NCBI GenBank assembly: GCA_964475955.1
Contig: CAYYZY010000308.1
Location: forward strand, 1-5,429
Direction: 5' to 3'
Length of the DNA stretch: 5,429 bases
Source: DATKZH01 sp964475955
Lineage (GTDB): Bacteria > Planctomycetota > Planctomycetia > Pirellulales > Thermoguttaceae
This document shows, piece by piece, positions 4,132 through 5,429 of the stretch (positions within the stretch are counted from its first letter, which is position 1; each line of letters starts with the position of its first letter). The position numbers were made by a program, and so were the translations under genes. The notes beneath the pieces were generated by a model. That model ran no database searches, was not told the origin of the DNA, and worked only from the letters and a program-made list of their open reading frames with translations.

Positions 4132-5052
4132 GTGTACAAGAAGCTGCGCCGACAATTCGTCGAAGCGGCGGCCAAGTACGAGCCGGCAGGATACCGCACG
4201 TTCATCGAAAAGAGGAAGGAAAGCGAAGAGGAGTACTTGCGGCGCGGGTTGTGCGAATTCGTCGGATTCATACCCTGGCCGTACGGGCCCTCGCGGAGGT
4301 GCAAGATCCTTGCTTACGGCGATGACTCTTCCGAAAGGCCCTTTTCGGTACTAAGGAAGCTCTCAACCGAGGCGTGGCTTCTCCTGCCCGGTAACTTGTC
4401 GGACGGGGCTATGCGCGCGGCCGAATGTCTCCTTTCGCCTTCACCGGGGATTTGGTTTTGCAGTGCTCACCATGAACTCTGGATCTGGCTGCTGTGGTTC
4501 GACTGGTTCCAGGGAACTCAGCGCGAAGAACCCCCAGAGGCTCAGCCGGCCGGCATCGACCTTCCGCCGTTTTCCAATTCCGCCGACATGATCTCCGTGT
4601 GGAGGCTCGATGAGGCCGGCCCCCGAATTCCCGAGTGTCTCTCCGATTTTGTGTCGAAGAAGAAGGGCGGCTTTGCGGAGGCCGAGGTCGAGCCCGCCGC
4701 GGAGGTCGAGCACGAGGATGCAACCGGCGGCGACGATGAAGTCCCAGTCGCAGCCCTCGATCAGCGTGAAGCGGACGGCGAAATGAAGAAGGGCCTCGAC
4801 CCGCCTGCGAATCGTGTGCATGGCTCGGATAAACCCAGGCTTTCCGAGGCTGAGCGAAACATCATCGACGTGATAGAAGAAACAGGTCATCGCCTCATTA
4901 CTAAGCGAGTCTTGCAGGCACTCGAAGAGAAATACGGCGCAGCGTCGGAAGGAACCACGAAAACCACGCTGGCAGCTCTGGTTCGTCGCAACCTGCTGAC
5001 GAACCGGCAGGACGTGATCCCAAAGGGCTATGGTCTCCCCGAGTGGGGTTGA
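4132..5052 (+). CDS. Unrecognised 306-residue protein with winged-helix-like C-terminus
   Basis: I do not recognise the family. The start is GTG at 4132, the only start codon in a frame open from 4030, with only a weak GAG-type ribosome site, so a lost 5' end is possible. The first 40 residues are charged and helical. Residues 41-128 are a compact, Trp-rich domain (GFIPWPYG, GIWFCSAHHELWIWLLWFDWFQG). Its hydrophobic WIWLLWFDWF run is too short and too aromatic to call a membrane segment. Residues 181-225 are an acidic, Glu/Ala-rich linker. Residues 237-306 (LSEAERNIIDVIEETG ... TTKTTLAALVRRNLL) fit a winged helix-turn-helix DNA-binding domain with a short wing. Its base composition is visibly less GC-rich at third positions than the genes to the left, suggesting separate acquisition. 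A DNA-binding regulator or an element-specific factor is plausible. Confidence 0.65.
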   Translation: MYKKLRRQFVEAAAKYEPAGYRTFIEKRKESEEEYLRRGLCEFVGFIPWPYGPSRRCKILAYGDDSSERPFSVLRKLSTEAWLLLPGNLSDGAMRAAECLLSPSPGIWFCSAHHELWIWLLWFDWFQGTQREEPPEAQPAGIDLPPFSNSADMISVWRLDEAGPRIPECLSDFVSKKKGGFAEAEVEPAAEVEHEDATGGDDEVPVAALDQREADGEMKKGLDPPANRVHGSDKPRLSEAERNIIDVIEETGHRLITKRVLQALEEKYGAASEGTTKTTLAALVRRNLLTNRQDVIPKGYGLPEWG

Positions 5053-5207
5053 CCGCCACGCCGGGATACTCGGGTATATACTACTCGCCTTGAACGACGC
5101 CCCAAAACTCCGACGCTTCCTGCTCATCTCCTGAACCTCCTGACAGGCCATTTCCTCATTGGAAACTACACCTTATCAAGCTGTCCAGTTTTCCCAGGCC
5201 ATTTCAC
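5053..5207. other. AT-richer intergenic stretch with short repeats
   Basis: No gene is seen. CAGGCCATTTC occurs twice, at 5144-5154 and 5195-5205. TTTCC (5151-5155) and GGAAA (5161-5165) form a small inverted repeat, and GGAAACT (5161-5167) nearly mirrors AGTTTTCC (5187-5194). The 10-mer GGTATATACT at 5073-5082 matches the one before ardC. These look like the debris of a small insertion or transposon end beside the broken ATPase gene, but no transposase is present. Confidence 0.35.
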
Positions 5208-5381
5208 GCGGACAACGGCCCCGGCATCCCGTTCGAGACGGTCAAGGGGGCCCTCGACTACTCCGTTCGGGCGTCCAGTCGCGAAGCCTACGTCTCCCCC
5301 ACACGCGGCGCCCAGGGGAACGCGCTCCCGACCGTGATGGTGATGCCGTTCGTGGCCTCGCAGAAGGACCGCAGCCGGTAA
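5208..5381 (+). pseudogene. Fragment of a GHKL ATPase (TopoVI subunit B-like)
   Basis: Codons 5208-5378 encode 57 residues from ADNGPGIPFETVKGALDYSV through SSREAYVSPTRGAQGNAL to MPFV, ending with TAA at 5379-5381. DNGPG is the D-x-G-x-G nucleotide-binding box of GHKL ATPases. RGAQGNAL resembles the second glycine box or lid. The combination matches TopoVI-B-like ATP-binding proteins that I recall from planctomycetes, which are several hundred residues long. The N-terminal helix with the Mg-binding Asn, expected just upstream, is absent; the preceding in-frame codons are unrelated and no start is evident. After MPFV the sequence diverges and stops. It is therefore an internal fragment of a destroyed gene and cannot be a working ATPase. 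Confidence 0.75.
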
Positions 5382-5429
5382 CCGTTCACGGAAGTGGCCC
5401 CGTGTTGCTGTCTTCGAAGGCGCGGCGGG
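5382..5429. other. Right edge, nothing recognised
   Basis: The last 48 bases show no coding or structural signal that I can support. Confidence 0.4.

Noticed and set aside
4085..4354. Alternative short frames (starting 4085 and 4113) over the start of the 306-residue gene
   Set aside because: The ATG at 4113 has an upstream AAGG-like site, but its product is Arg-rich without domains, whereas the 4132 frame stays open for 306 codons and ends in a winged-helix-like domain. Kept only as a caution on the start.

Overview
The window is GC-rich bacterial DNA that looks like accessory, mobile-element territory. I infer a planctomycete host (Gemmatales/Isosphaerales type), but only from remembered family resemblance. 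The tyrosine recombinase carries a PNQLRH box II, and the GHKL-ATPase remnant at the right end has a DNGPGIP...SSREAYV...RGAQGNAL signature that I associate with planctomycete genomes. No search was run.

Layout, left to right. Bases 1-413 are a leader with no convincing gene. They hold two opposed sets of 11-bp-phased short repeats (143-219 and 256-316), a TATATACT element, and a strong hairpin just before a very short possible leader ORF. Then comes a three-gene rightward module. It encodes an ArdC-type antirestriction protein (414-1292), a 69-residue Cys/His mini-protein that overlaps it (1282-1491), and a small clamp-loader-like AAA+ ATPase (1564-2205). A GC-rich hairpin separates the last two.

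Bases 2206-2663 are a junction. A minus-strand open frame with a protein-like C-terminal tail ends at 2292. It reads, antisense, through a perfect 3' half of a tRNA-Val(UAC) (2502-2543) that begins exactly at the anticodon loop and has no 5' half next to it. This is the expected form of a tyrosine-recombinase attachment site. A perfect 22-bp palindrome (2620-2641) lies between it and the integrase gene (2664-3893). Element-like DNA lies on both sides of the half tRNA, so the site is best read as an attP (episomal or circular form) or as the junction of two tandem integrated elements.

Right of the integrase is a graveyard. It holds an in-frame C-terminal scrap of a second, diverged integrase whose catalytic Tyr position reads His (3924-4001), then hairpins (4021-4088). 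Next is a 306-residue unrecognised protein with a winged-helix-like C-terminus (4132-5052), a repeat-bearing AT-richer stretch (5053-5207), and a 57-residue fragment of a TopoVI-B-like GHKL ATPase (5208-5381).

The left module probably helps an incoming element to establish itself: ArdC protects against restriction and the mini clamp-loader may act on a sliding clamp. The integrase and tRNA site provide chromosomal integration. The decayed genes on the right point to repeated insertions at the same place.
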